Source of the DNA: Bin75 sp965200435
Lineage (GTDB): Bacteria > Nitrospirota > Nitrospiria > Nitrospirales > UBA8639
Direction: 5' to 3'
DNA length: 64,000 bases
Assembly (NCBI GenBank): GCA_965200435.1
Contig: OZ241337.1
Location: forward strand, 434,001-498,000
Position numbers and translations under genes: made by a program. This document shows, in pieces, positions 1 to 10,200 of this stretch. The notes beneath the pieces are model-generated. The model did no database searches. It saw nothing but the letters and a program-made list of their open reading frames with translations, and was not told the DNA's origin. Position 1 is the stretch's first letter; every line of letters starts with the position of its first letter.

Positions 1-2
1 CC

Positions 3-218
3 GAAGCCAGCCACTACTTTTGGGTGGTGAACGACAGCAAAAAAGAAACGCAACGGGAAATCATCGTCGACATCAACACGTTTGTCACACAAAAAGAAGG
101 AGCGCTGGCCACGGAAAACCGGTTCCTGCTGCTCATCCTCGATGGGCAGATTTTTGCCACACAAAATATTCCTCTCAACGCAACCGTCGACTGCGGGCCG
201 GACGAAGAAGAAGTCTGA
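3..218 (+). CDS. C-terminal end of an unrecognised protein (5' truncated by window)
   Basis: The frame is open from the left edge to a TGA at 216-218 and gives about 71 residues, ending in an acidic tail (PDEEEV). The visible part includes a hydrophobic beta-like stretch (FLLLILDG) and a single Cys near the end. I do not recognise the family. A possible GTG start at 24 exists, but the frame stays open upstream, so this is probably the tail of a longer gene. A strong hairpin terminator follows 10 bp after the stop, which supports it being a real gene end. Confidence 0.5.
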   Translation, partial: EASHYFWVVNDSKKETQREIIVDINTFVTQKEGALATENRFLLLILDGQIFATQNIPLNATVDCGPDEEEV

Positions 219-228
219 GAGCGAACGA

Positions 229-270
229 CAAAAAAGCCCCATTCCCTATTTAAGGGAACGGGGCTTTTTT
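229..270. terminator. Bidirectional Rho-independent terminator
   Basis: A stem pairs AGCCCCATTCCCT with AGGGAACGGGGCT (one G-T wobble) around a short A/T loop. It is flanked by A6 on the left and T6 on the right, so it can work in both directions. It lies between two convergent genes: the plus-strand gene ending at 218 and the minus-strand gene ending at 298. Confidence 0.85.
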
Positions 271-297
271 ACCCTCAACACCGAAAGAATACTCGAA

Positions 298-792
298 TTA
301 CTTCAAAATCAGAAGCTTGGAGCCAAGATGCGCAGCATGAAGCTGACATTTGACCTTTAAGCTACCAGGAGCAGTGACGTAGGTCAGGTCACTCATGGGA
401 ACGCCGATATACTTCGTTTCCCCAGGCTTCAACGTAATCTTGACCTGCAACGAAGTAGGGCCGGCAAAGGCCGAATCTGCAGAAAGATTGAATCCATGTT
501 CACCATCCAGGGCATTGGTGACTTTAATCAGGACAGGCTGGCCTCTCCGACCACCTGTTCCTTGGTTTCTCAGATCGAGAATCGAGGTTCCGGGATACCA
601 GGCTTTTTTCCCGCCGATCATCAAGGCAGTGTATTCCAGATCGACGTCGAGACTTGTAAAGGGTTGACCGACGACGGACCCGGTTTCAAGATCGCCGATC
701 ATAGCTCCACCGGACTGCAAAGCAAGGGCGACTGAAGAACCGGCTGCCACCAGAATGAGACTGAAAAGGACGGATAGAAGCACCTTGTGCAT
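298..792 (-). CDS. Secreted cupredoxin-like protein
   Basis: The 164-residue protein begins with a clear signal peptide (hydrophobic core LLSVLFSLILVAAGSSVALA). The mature part has beta-rich character. An early His (GEHGFNL) and a late C-x2-H-x2-H motif (KCQLHAAHLG) sit where type I copper ligands occur in cupredoxins. The usual last ligand Met is not obvious; a Leu or the second His takes its place, so copper binding is inferred. The likely role is a periplasmic electron carrier or copper-binding protein. It is a single gene ending at the bidirectional terminator; the start ATG at 790-792 is preceded by GAGGAGG. Confidence 0.6.
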   Translation of the reverse strand: MHKVLLSVLFSLILVAAGSSVALALQSGGAMIGDLETGSVVGQPFTSLDVDLEYTALMIGGKKAWYPGTSILDLRNQGTGGRRGQPVLIKVTNALDGEHGFNLSADSAFAGPTSLQVKITLKPGETKYIGVPMSDLTYVTAPGSLKVKCQLHAAHLGSKLLILK

Positions 793-1715
793 TGCCTACC
801 TCCTCACTAGAAAAATAACGTTAATAAAAAGTGCCGCTCAAAAACCTCAAGACCACTCACGTTTTCCAAAAAGCCTACTTGTCTACACCACATTCTTGCG
901 AAGTGAATGCGACTTATAGCATATGCCGCCATAGGACGCAAGGCTGTTTTTTGACGTAAAGTTTGAGGTGAACCTTGAGCGAAATATACCAGAATAAACG
1001 AGGCAAGGAAATAAACCGAACCAGCCCCCTGGTCGCTCTTGACGCCTTTCTGACTTGCTGGAGCCCAAAAACCTGTTTGCAGGGGTAAAAACGACTGAGA
1101 AACGCCCATTGCTGGAGAGCCCTCCATGGCACTCGTTTTTATCCGTTTTTGCCTGCCTTGGGCGTCGTTGCAGCCGCATCCTTACCTTTGCGGACCCTCT
1201 CTTCATTCTCTCAACAAATGACTGAACATTTGCAACCGGCCAGATATTCCCAAATCTTATTACGCATTGAGCGAAGAAATGTCGGCGAAGCGAGCGGACC
1301 GTGACCTTTGGCTCGCGAAAGCGCTGGGAGGCAGATTTATGCACCGCAAAATCTCACCAGCCATGGTGCATATCACCGGGTACGACAATAGTGGGGATTT
1401 CATCGGACCAGTGTGAAGGTCAATACGAGAATGAAAGTCCTTTCTCACCACACTACGCGGGAATTGCGGCAAATGTTTTGGCAGAAGCCGTTGACGAAAT
1501 GGATCTGGGCGTTCAGATCCCCCATGAAACTTTCGAATAATGGAGTCATCTCAGTCGATGGATACACAAGCCGATGCCGTAGCAAAAAAACTTGATGTTC
1601 GTGACGCCGTCGTGGGCCTCCCGGATGCGGCGTCAGGGGGATAAGGTACCGGCCAGGTGTTAAACTGAGAATGGAGCAAGGCACAACCATGGCTTAACAA
1701 GACGAGGCAATCGAG
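793..1715. other. Gene-poor region, no supported gene
   Basis: About 0.9 kb upstream of the cupredoxin-like gene with only short overlapping frames on both strands, none resembling a known family or having a good ribosome binding site. It holds one copy of the recurrent 18-bp intergenic motif (TCAACAAATGACTGAACA, 1211-1228). The region is probably eroded DNA. Confidence 0.5.
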
Positions 1716-1886
1716 ATGACAAACTGGGACACATGCCAAGCTGTCGAGCGGACACCGGGAAAAGTCAGCAGCGCGTGGGTTTTCGCGGGAACACAGATTC
1801 CTCTGTACACACTGTACGAAAACCTCGCCAGCGATGCCACGATCGACGAATTCGAGGTGATCGAAGTACCGATTCGGACTGAATGA
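1716..1886 (+). pseudogene. Truncated DUF433-type antitoxin-like fragment
   Basis: A 56-codon frame carries the first half of a DUF433 domain: a segment ending AWVFAGTQIPLYTLYENLA followed by DATIDEF. This matches the family pattern of a GTRIPV-like strand, a helix, then a 'sidEfl' helix. The second half (the FPGV and final helix region) is missing and replaced by unrelated residues before a TGA. DUF433 proteins (about 75-80 residues) are usually the antitoxin partner of PIN-like DUF5615 toxins; no toxin is seen beside it. I read it as a decayed toxin-antitoxin remnant next to mobile repeats. Confidence 0.5.
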
Positions 1887-2033
1887 CTTGACCACCGGCA
1901 CCACTGGACACGACCTTGAACGCCTGATCTGCATGGCACTGGTTATGCATCCCCGCGGCCCTTGCATAGTCGGGACGCATTGGATCGGTGTATCGGCACA
2001 ACGGTTCTGCGGCAACCCAATTACTAAAACTAA

Positions 2034-2175
2034 GGAACCTCTGATTTCGTGTGAGAGCGGGATGCAGGGCAAGGCGTCCCGGAGCGAAACCCGAAGCGTA
2101 TCCGAGAGAAAGGTGCGGATTGAGCGAGGACACCACGCCGCCATGCGCCCGATCGTGCACGAAATCAGAGGTTCC
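2034..2175. mobile_element. MITE copy 1 (142 bp, IS5-type target site)
   Basis: The 142-bp element has perfect 18-bp terminal inverted repeats (GGAACCTCTGATTTCGTG at the left end and its complement at the right). It is flanked by a 4-bp duplication CTAA (2030-2033 and 2176-2179). It has no coding capacity. Three more copies of identical length are at 15878, 46013 and 50802. The YTAR target is that of IS5-group transposases, so mobilisation in trans by an IS5-like transposase is inferred; none is in the window. Confidence 0.85.
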
Positions 2176-2223
2176 CTAACGGTGCGAAGTGACCAATGTG
2201 TCAGATAGAAATCTGGATGAGAG

Positions 2224-2277
2224 TGTTTAAGCTCAGAAACCTTTGGCACTCCTCAACACAGGTGGTGGACCCCTACA
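2224..2277. mobile_element. Ends-only remnant of the 1,087-bp IS
   Basis: The first 39 bp match the left end of the IS at 55180 (TG, TTAAG, CTCAGAAACCTTTGGCACTC, then ACACAGG). The last 15 bp match its right end (GTGGTGGACCC then CTACA). The whole interior is absent. The fragment has TG...CA ends but no target duplication. It lies 44 bp after a MITE copy. Confidence 0.7.
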
Positions 2278-2354
2278 GCCCCTTGCATCGGATTCTTCCG
2301 CGCAGGTAGAGTGAACGCGTGGTAAATGTTGCATTGAGTCACGGTGCGGAAGCC

Positions 2355-3368
2355 ATGCCAGTCTTCCTTTACGTTACCCTGAGCCTGCTTGTCTCCCTGA
2401 TCTTGCCCTTTTCCGACATGCTGCCGGAGGCCGCAGCCTTTTCTATCACACAGCCGGAAAACGGCAGCAGTCATCCGTCGAACAAAACCGTCTCGGTCTC
2501 CCTCGACCTGGGGGCAGTCACGGGAATTACCAAGGTCCGGTTCTATTGGTACGAAGACCGGGAAGACATGCTCAAGGCATTCGTCGAAGAAAAGTTAGCC
2601 ATGGTCACCACCTCCCCACCGTTCGGAGCGAAATTGCGGCCGCCGCACGCAACCACGGGGCTTCACCGCCTGCTGGCCGTAGCCGAACAGGAAAACCGGG
2701 AATCCGACGATGAGGAATGGGCGATCTTCGACGAAGTGCTTCTCAACATCCGACCCCACGGCTCGTTGGAGGAAATCGATTTTGAGACGGACAAACCCTT
2801 GAAATTCGGACGGGCGAGCGCCGTTCGGGTCTACGATCAGTTGGATTTTCTGGGGAAAATGGTCGACCTTCCCGTCGTGGGACGATATTCGGACGGCACA
2901 ACGAGATCGATTCGTAGTGCCGCCACGGGGACGACCTATCACGTGGACGATGAATCCGTGATCACCATCAACAAAAACGGGCGGCTTCGGCTGGTCGGCA
3001 ACGGCGCCACGACCATCACCGTCAAAAACAGCGGGGTCGCACGGACGCTGGATGTCATCGTGGAAGTCAACACCGACCCGAACCAGCCACCCGTGGGTGC
3101 CCCGGGTCCCACCCAAACCGTGTTTGCAGGCGAGACGGTCGTGCTCAACGGGCTCAACAGTTATGATCCAGAAGGCGGGTCCCTGCAATACTCCTGGTCG
3201 CAAATTCGAGGCAGCAAGATCCCAGTGCTGGATCCCGATTCGGCAAAAGCCCGCTTTCTCGCGCCATTCGTGGTCGAACCCCGCCTCTTTCGCTTTCAGC
3301 TCAGGGTCACGGACGTCCAGGGGGCCGACAGCGTCCCTGCCACGATCGATATCATGGTCGAACCGTAA
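2355..3368 (+). CDS. Secreted protein with Ig-like and PKD-like domains
   Basis: Starting at the ATG at 2355, the protein opens directly with a hydrophobic signal sequence (FLYVTLSLLVSLILPF); the frame is open to a GTG at 2319, which is an alternative start. After about residue 150 there is a bacterial Ig-like (BID_2-type) segment with the typical 'GxxRxxxxGxTTITV' logic (NGRLRLVGNGATTITVKNS). The C-terminal 90 residues form a PKD/REJ-like beta sandwich (AGETVVLNGLNSYDPEG, then QLRVTDVQGADS). The protein probably sits in the periplasm or cell envelope as a structural or binding protein. No catalytic motif is visible. Confidence 0.65.
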   Translation: MPVFLYVTLSLLVSLILPFSDMLPEAAAFSITQPENGSSHPSNKTVSVSLDLGAVTGITKVRFYWYEDREDMLKAFVEEKLAMVTTSPPFGAKLRPPHATTGLHRLLAVAEQENRESDDEEWAIFDEVLLNIRPHGSLEEIDFETDKPLKFGRASAVRVYDQLDFLGKMVDLPVVGRYSDGTTRSIRSAATGTTYHVDDESVITINKNGRLRLVGNGATTITVKNSGVARTLDVIVEVNTDPNQPPVGAPGPTQTVFAGETVVLNGLNSYDPEGGSLQYSWSQIRGSKIPVLDPDSAKARFLAPFVVEPRLFRFQLRVTDVQGADSVPATIDIMVEP

Positions 3369-3371
3369 CGG

Positions 3372-3872
3372 TCACAGCATGACCCGTGGAGCCGCCGGGT
3401 GTTTTCCTTTTCGGACTTTGTCCAATAGTGCTTCTTCGATAAAGATGGGAGTCCCGAAATGGATCGCCAAGGCAATTCCGTCAGAAGAACGACAATCGAA
3501 CACTTTGGTTTGACCGGCCACGGCCATCGTCAGCTCACCGTAATAGATCTGTGCTTTCAAGCTGATCCGGACCTGAACGACCGTCATGCCGTAGGCCCGC
3601 AGAATGGTGTGCATCAGATCATGAGACAACGGACGTGGCGTTTTTTCGCCGGTCAGCGCCCCCTGAATGGACCCCGCCACCGTCGGGTCCACGAAGATGG
3701 GGACAACCGTGTTTCGCGCCGACAATAACACAACGGGTCCTGCCTCCGACCACACGACCTTGACGTTATCTACCTTGACTTGCCTCGGAGGCAAAGCGGA
3801 TTGCGCCTGGATTTCGGCGGCACCGGCCACCAGACATCCGACGATCAGTAACAGCAGTTTGAGATGTCGCAT
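3372..3872 (-). CDS. Secreted bifunctional nuclease (BFN/DUF151) domain protein
   Basis: The product is 166 residues from the ATG at 3872, which has AAGGAG upstream; an earlier in-frame start at 3899 is less likely. A signal peptide (LKLLLLIVGCLVAGAAEIQA) precedes a complete DUF151 domain, recognisable by the segment LSHDLMHTILRAYG and the later FDCRSSDGIALAIHFGTPI. In plants and thermophiles this fold has been linked to nuclease activity; in bacteria the role of exported versions is not settled. It ends 4 bp after the convergent secreted protein gene. Confidence 0.8.
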   Translation of the reverse strand: MRHLKLLLLIVGCLVAGAAEIQAQSALPPRQVKVDNVKVVWSEAGPVVLLSARNTVVPIFVDPTVAGSIQGALTGEKTPRPLSHDLMHTILRAYGMTVVQVRISLKAQIYYGELTMAVAGQTKVFDCRSSDGIALAIHFGTPIFIEEALLDKVRKGKHPAAPRVML

Positions 3873-3902
3873 GACTTGCTCCTTTGATTGTGGCTTCACG
3901 CG

Positions 3903-4544
3903 TTATCCCAACACGAAAGGGTTAGACTCCTGTTCAAGTCCAATCTGCGTCGCCGGGCCGTGCCCGGGAATAACGTGAGTGGCAGGATGCAGGGGAAACA
4001 GCCGTTCCCGGATCGAAGACTGGATGGCACGCGCGTCGCCTCCCCACAAATCCGTGCGTCCGATTCCCCCGCGAAACAGGGTATCGCCCGAGAGCACCAA
4101 CTGCTGGGCGGCAAAATAAAAACTGAGCGACCCGGGCGTGTGTCCCGGCGTATGCAACGCCTGTCCGGAAACGTTTCCGAACGACAACGTCTCTCCATCC
4201 TGAATCCAACAATCCGGATCCGGGGCTGGGATATCATACGGGATGCCGAAAGCCTGACATTGAACGTCCAGCATCTTCCACAACGTCTCGTCATGGGGGT
4301 GCAAACACAGAGGCGCTTGCGTGGCTTTCTGAATATCCCCGGAAGCCAGGAAATGGTCGAAATGGGCGTGGGTGTGCAGGATCCGAACGATTGTCAGGCC
4401 GAGGCGCCGTACTTCGGCCAACAGTTGATCGGGATTCCCTCCCGGATCGACAATGACCGCTTCGTTGGATTCCGGATCTCCGACAATCGAACAATTACAC
4501 CCAAGGGGAGGCACGGCAAAGGTTTTGAGAATAACCTGCTGCAT
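3903..4544 (-). CDS. MBL-fold metallohydrolase, glyoxalase II-like
   Basis: The 213-residue single-domain metallo-beta-lactamase protein carries the metal-binding motif HTHAHFDH and the later ligands in HTPGHTPGS, SGDTLF and PGHGP. Length and motif order match the short hydroxyacylglutathione-hydrolase-like group found in many bacteria, which act on thioesters or related substrates. The exact substrate cannot be told from sequence. It lies upstream of the DUF151 gene on the same strand with a 30-bp gap, so the two may be co-transcribed. Confidence 0.85.
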   Translation of the reverse strand: MQQVILKTFAVPPLGCNCSIVGDPESNEAVIVDPGGNPDQLLAEVRRLGLTIVRILHTHAHFDHFLASGDIQKATQAPLCLHPHDETLWKMLDVQCQAFGIPYDIPAPDPDCWIQDGETLSFGNVSGQALHTPGHTPGSLSFYFAAQQLVLSGDTLFRGGIGRTDLWGGDARAIQSSIRERLFPLHPATHVIPGHGPATQIGLEQESNPFVLG

Positions 4545-4707
4545 GGATCGACTCTCTTTGTTTCTACGCAGCCGGCGCCACCACCGGAGGAATCGCCTGC
4601 TCCTGTAACCGCCGGATTTGCATTAGCCTCTGAAGACTTCTACAATCAAAGCAACGGAGGCGAATTCTGCTGTGAAGTGTAACATTTTTTCTTTGGAGAA
4701 AGCGCCC

Positions 4708-5712
4708 ATGAGAAATCGGCAGCCCGTTGTGACGCGTAAGCAACCTGACATGCCAACCATGGGGCGCTATCTGATCCGGATCTCTTTCGTCAGCCTTGCC
4801 TTGATCGTGTTGACGGGTTGTCCTCCCGACAACACGCCCCTGATCGAAGAAAACGAACGGCTCAAGAAACAGATCGTCAAACAAGAGAGCTTGATGACGA
4901 CCCTCCAAGAAGGGAACCGGGTCCTGCAGGAACAGGTCGACCGGCTCAGTCAGGAACTTCGGGAGAACGAGGACGAGTTTGCAAAACGGCTCGAACTCGA
5001 GCAACAAACCGGCCAGGGCCTTTCGACTGAAAAACAAAACCTGCTGCAACAAGTCACGGCCTTAACCAAGCAGAAACGGAAACTGAAACGGGACGCCGAT
5101 AAACTGCGCAAGCAGATCAAACTGGTGCAACAAACCGGGAAAGGCCTCTCCGCTGAAAAACAGGATCTGCGTCAACAAATCGAGGTGTTAACGCAGGAAA
5201 ACCTGAAACTACAGGCGGATGGTCAAAAATTCAAAAACGATGCGCAATGGCTGCGCAAACAACGAGAGCATATTCGGCAAGCGCTTCAAGCCAACAACCA
5301 GGCGGTGAAGCCGCAGACGCTGCCTCACAAATTGCCGGACGTGACCAAAGCGACCTTGCAGGCCTTGGTGAGATATGGATACTCGTTGATGGCGAAAATG
5401 GAAACCGACCAGAAATCGGTGTTTATCACGGAACGAAAGACCGCACTCTCACCTTCGATCGAGGTGCCTGGTTACCGGAACCAATACCTGCTGGAATTGG
5501 AAACTCAACCCAACAACGAGACCACCTTCAAGGTCAAGGCTGAGTATGAAGAGATCGCTCCGGGGGGAATCATTAGCGAGGTCGGTGAGGAAAAAGTCGC
5601 GGAGATCGAACAACGGCTGATTCAGGTCATTCGACAAATTCTCAACCAGCCACAGGAACAGCCGAAGCCCCAGGACCTCAAGCAACAACCAGAGGACGCT
5701 AAAACTCCCTGA
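4708..5712 (+). CDS. Coiled-coil lipoprotein
   Basis: From the ATG at 4708 (GGAG upstream) the protein has a lipoprotein signal with lipobox LTGC. About 170 residues of heptad-like Gln/Lys/Leu-rich coiled coil follow, in which one module (QQTGxGLSxEKQxLxQQ) occurs twice. The C-terminal part (about residues 235-310) is a small folded domain with beta-strand character, and the tail is Gln/Pro-rich. A cell-envelope, lipid-anchored structural or tethering role is inferred. The frame is open upstream to a GTG at 4672. No known family is recognised for the C-terminal domain. Confidence 0.7.
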   Translation: MRNRQPVVTRKQPDMPTMGRYLIRISFVSLALIVLTGCPPDNTPLIEENERLKKQIVKQESLMTTLQEGNRVLQEQVDRLSQELRENEDEFAKRLELEQQTGQGLSTEKQNLLQQVTALTKQKRKLKRDADKLRKQIKLVQQTGKGLSAEKQDLRQQIEVLTQENLKLQADGQKFKNDAQWLRKQREHIRQALQANNQAVKPQTLPHKLPDVTKATLQALVRYGYSLMAKMETDQKSVFITERKTALSPSIEVPGYRNQYLLELETQPNNETTFKVKAEYEEIAPGGIISEVGEEKVAEIEQRLIQVIRQILNQPQEQPKPQDLKQQPEDAKTP

Positions 5713-5790
5713 TCCGGGCTCTCTCCGTCCGGACTTGCACACATCTCCCGCGATTGTTCCACGAATGACGCGCCGGAGCAGAAAAGGGAA

Positions 5791-7242
5791 TCAGCGATGA
5801 AAGCGGGACGTAGCCGCCAAGCTGTTCCCCGCTCTGAGGTAGGCGTCAATCCCGGCCGCGGCCTCGCGGCCCTCTGCAATCGCCCAGACGATCAGCGAAG
5901 CCCCGCGTTTGGCATCCCCGGCGGCAAAAACGCCTTCTTTGTTGGTCATGAAATTCAGGTCCACCATCACGTTCCCCCGATCGTCGTATTCCACGCCCAG
6001 GCTGTCGAGCAGTCCGTTTTTGACGGGTCCGGTGAAGCCCATGGCCAACAGAACCAAATCGACCTCCATCTCGAATTCCGTGCCGGGAACCGGGAGAAAC
6101 GTTCCCCCGTCAAACGAAACGTGATGAGCATGCAGTTTGCCGACGCGGCCGTTGTCGCCGGAAAACTTCGTCGTCGAAACGCTCCACTGCCGGTCGCAGC
6201 CTTCTTCATGTGCATGGGACGTCCGAAGTTGCATAGGCCACAGAGGCCACGGCGTGGAGTCCGCGCGCTGGGAAGGCGGCTCCGGTAACAACTCGAACTG
6301 GTGAACGTCCTTACACCCCTGACGATGCGCCGTCCCCAGACAGTCGGACCCGGTGTCGCCGCCCCCGATAATCACCACCCGTTTATCTTTTGCGGTGATC
6401 TGTTCAACCGGCAGGCTGTCTCCGGCATTCACTTGGTTCTGTTGGATCAGATACTCCATGGCAAAATGGACCCCGTCCAGGTCACGACCGGGCACAGGCA
6501 AATCACGCGGTCGTTCGGCCCCCAGCGCCAGGCACACCGCATCGAACCGCCGGGTCAGGTCGTCTCCCGTGACGTCCACGCCGACGTTCACGTTGGTTTC
6601 GAATTGCACGCCTTCCGCGACCATCTGGCTCAGCCGCCGGTCGATGACCCACTTTTCCATTTTGAAATCCGGAATACCGTAACGCAGTAACCCGCCGATA
6701 CGGTCCGCTTTTTCATACACGGTGACACTATGTCCCGTCCTGGCCAATTGTTGAGCCGCGGCCAGGCCCGCGGGGCCTGACCCGACAATCGCCACGGTCT
6801 TACCCGTTTTGGCCACCGGCATGACCGGTTCGATCCAATGTTCCTCAAACCCACGGTCGATGATATTCCATTCAATGACGCGGATAGACACCGGATCGGC
6901 ATTGATCCCCAGCACACAAGCCGATTCGCACGGCGCCGGGCACAGGCGACCGGTAAATTCGGGAAAATTATTCGTCGAATGAAGCGCCTTGAGGGCCTCC
7001 TTCCACCGGCCCCGATGTACCAGATCATTCCATTCGGGAATGAGGTTGATCACCGGGCATCCGGTGTTTCCCTGGCAAAACGGCACCCCGCAATCCATGC
7101 ACCGTCTGCCCTGGTTGCGCAACTTCTCTTCGGGAAACGGTTCATACATTTCCTTCCAGTCCAACACCCGCAGTTCGACCGAACGCCGGGTCGGCGTTTC
7201 CCTCGCAAAATTCATAAAACCACGGGGGTCAGCCACAGGCAA
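5791..7242 (-). CDS. gltD: Glutamate synthase, small (beta) subunit
   Basis: The 483-residue protein supplies electrons from NAD(P)H to GltB for glutamate synthesis from glutamine and 2-oxoglutarate. The N-terminal half has the Cys-rich Fe-S region (RRCMDCGVPFCQ, then GCP and RLCPAPCESAC). An FAD-binding GSGPAGLAAA motif follows at about residue 150 and a second nucleotide-binding GGGDTGSD at about 290. The C-terminal GDAKRGASLIVWAI is typical of the family. The start overlaps the last 14 bp of gltB, so the two are translationally coupled. Confidence 0.95.
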   Translation of the reverse strand: MPVADPRGFMNFARETPTRRSVELRVLDWKEMYEPFPEEKLRNQGRRCMDCGVPFCQGNTGCPVINLIPEWNDLVHRGRWKEALKALHSTNNFPEFTGRLCPAPCESACVLGINADPVSIRVIEWNIIDRGFEEHWIEPVMPVAKTGKTVAIVGSGPAGLAAAQQLARTGHSVTVYEKADRIGGLLRYGIPDFKMEKWVIDRRLSQMVAEGVQFETNVNVGVDVTGDDLTRRFDAVCLALGAERPRDLPVPGRDLDGVHFAMEYLIQQNQVNAGDSLPVEQITAKDKRVVIIGGGDTGSDCLGTAHRQGCKDVHQFELLPEPPSQRADSTPWPLWPMQLRTSHAHEEGCDRQWSVSTTKFSGDNGRVGKLHAHHVSFDGGTFLPVPGTEFEMEVDLVLLAMGFTGPVKNGLLDSLGVEYDDRGNVMVDLNFMTNKEGVFAAGDAKRGASLIVWAIAEGREAAAGIDAYLRAGNSLAATSRFHR

Positions 7243-10200
7243 CCGCCCCTTGCTGCACGGTGTTTTTTTTTATCGCCGCCTTACGTTCCGCCAAAACCCG
7301 CTTGTAATCCAATGGCATCACCTTAACGAAATGGGGCAGCATCACTGACCAAGAGTCCAATATCATCCGGGCTTTACGACTTTCCGTATGGCGCGCATGG
7401 TTTTCGATCATGACCTTCAGAGTTTGAACGTCCTCGGGCATCACGACCTTTTCCAATTCCACCATCCCGAGGTTACACCGGGATTCAAACTTTCCGTCCT
7501 CATTCCAGACGTAGGCTTCACCACCAGACATTCCGGCGGCAAAGTTTCGACCGGTCTTGCCCAACACGACCACCACGCCCCCGGTCATATACTCACACCC
7601 GTGATCCCCTGCTCCCTCGATCACCGTGCGGACGCCGCTGTTCCTCACCGCAAACCGCTCGCCGGCCGTCCCATAAAAATAACACTCGCCGCGCGTGGCT
7701 CCGTACAGCGACGTATTGCCGATCAAAATCGTATTTTCGGGCTGAAACGTTGCACCGTGGGGTGGGGCCACGACGATCTTGCCGCCGGAGAGTCCCTTCC
7801 CCAGATAGTCATTCGACTCGCCTTCGAGACGAAGCGTGATACCCTTGCCTAAAAAGGCTCCGAACGATTGTCCGGCGGATCCCTTGAAGTTGATGGTAAT
7901 AGTATCGTCGGGCAAGCCGTCTTCCCCGTATTTACGCGCGATGCGGCTGGAGAGGATCGTTCCGGTCGTCCGGTCGGTGTTACGGATGGGCAAGTCCAGC
8001 GTCACCGTTTCCTGCCGTTCGATGGCCGCTTCACACAGTTCCACCAACTTCATGTCCAACACTTTATCCAATCCGTGGTCCTGCCGTTGCACATTGTACG
8101 TCGAGACTTCGGACCCAACCTCCGGGCTCCATAGCAAAGCCGAAAGGTCCAGGCCGCTCGCTTTCCAATGGTCTATGGCTTTTTGCACTCTTAATTTGTC
8201 GGTGCGGCCGATCATCTCCGGAAACGTTCGAAACCCGAGTTGCGCCATCAACCGTCGAACTTCTTCCGCCACGAAGAAGAAGTAATTCACCACGTGCTCC
8301 GGTTGGCCCTCAAACCGCTTGCGCAGTTCAGGGTCCTGGGTCGCGATCCCAACCGGACAGGTGTTGAGATGGCATTTCCGCATCATGATGCAGCCTTCGA
8401 CAACTAACGGCGCGGTGGAAAAGCCGAATTCCTCGGCCCCGAGCAACGCCGCCACCACGACGTCACGACCGGTTTTCATCTGTCCATCGGTTTCGACTCT
8501 GATGCGGCCCCGCAGATCATTGAGGACGAGGGTTTGATGGGTCTCAGCCAAACCCAGTTCCCAGGGAATTCCAGCGGCCTTGATCGACGACAAGGGAGAC
8601 GCTCCCGTGCCGCCGGAATCCCCGCTGATCAACACCTTGTCGGCATGTGCCTTGGACACCCCCGCAGCCACCGTGCCCACGCCGACTTCCGCGACCAGCT
8701 TCACGGATACGTCCGCGTCGGGATTCGAGTTTTTCAAATCGAAAATGAGCTGAGCCAAGTCTTCGATCGAATAGATGTCGTGGTGCGGCGGCGGAGAGAT
8801 GAGTCCCACGCCGGGCGTGGAAAACCGCATTTTGGCGATGACTTCGTCGACCTTATGCCCGGGCAGTTGTCCCCCTTCCCCGGGCTTGGCCCCCTGCGCC
8901 ATTTTGATTTGCAGCTCTTTCGCGTTGACCAGATAATTCGCCGTGACCCCGAACCGCCCGGAGGCCACCTGTTTGATATACGAATTTTTCGAATCGCCGT
9001 TCGGGAGCGGGATAAAGCGTTGCGCATCCTCTCCCCCCTCACCCGTGTTACTCTTGGCGCCGAGCCGGTTCATCGCGATCGCCAGCGTTTCATGGGCTTC
9101 TTTACTGATGGCCCCATACGACATCGCGCCGGTGGTAAATCGCTTTACGATTTCCTTGGCGGGTTCCACGTCTTCCAACGGCAAAGGAGCCGGCAGACAT
9201 TTGAAATCGAACAGACCTCGCAGATTCGACCGGCGTTGAGTTTCATCATTGACCAATTGGGCATAGGCTTCGTAGGTCTCGGCGTCGTTGGTGCGGGTCG
9301 CGTGCTGCAGCGTGTAGATGGTCTCCGGATTCCAATTGTGATGCTCGCCCTGAATGCGGTAATGAATCTCGCTGCCGAAGTCCAACAGCCGAATGGGAAC
9401 GGGCTCATGCGCCACCCGATGACGTTGCAGGGTTTCTTCGGCAATTTCCCGCATGCCCATCCCCTGAATGCGTGAGGGAGTCCCCGTGAAGTACCGATCC
9501 ACCAGTTCACTATTTAACCCGATGGCTTCGAAGATTTGCGCACCGCAATAGGACTGCACCGTGGAAATGCCCATTTTCGAAAAGATCTTGAGCAGGCCTT
9601 TGTTAATGGCCTTGACAAATTTTCCCGACGCAGTTTCCTCGTCAATCCCTTCCGGTAAATAGCCCTCGCGTTCTAGATCCCTATAGGTTTCAAACACCAG
9701 ATACGGATTGACGATGCCGGCGCCATATCCAATCAAACACGCGAAATGATGAGTATCTCGAGGCTCACCGGTCTCAAGAATCAGGCCGACTTCCGTCCGC
9801 GTCGCCTCACGCACCAGATGATGGTGAACCGCAGAAATTCCCAACAGACCGGGAATTGGCGCCCATGCCGCATCGACGCCGCGATCACTCAGGATCAAAA
9901 ACTTAAACCCGTTCTTAATGGCCTTGGACGCTTCCTCGCACAGTTGGTCCACGGCCATTCCTAGCCCCTCGGGACCGTCGACTACCCGAAACAACAGGGG
10001 CAAGGTTTTGCTGACGAAATGGGGATCCTCAATCTCCCGGATTTTTTGCAGTTGGGCATTGGTCAGAATCGGCTGCTGGATCTTGATTCTGCGACAGGCT
10101 TCCGGGATCTCGGCCGTCAGATTTGGCTTGGGGCCGATATTCGTGACCAACGACATGACAAGCTGTTCACGAATCGGGTCGATAGGGGGATTCGTCACCT

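Noticed and set aside
883..1344. 153-residue minus-strand open frame
   Set aside because: Basic, Phe/Arg-rich translation with no domain and no ribosome binding site; overlaps other equally poor frames.
1551..2249. 232-residue minus-strand open frame
   Set aside because: It crosses the MITE, the DUF433 fragment on the other strand and the IS remnant; the translation is low in hydrophobic order and matches no family.
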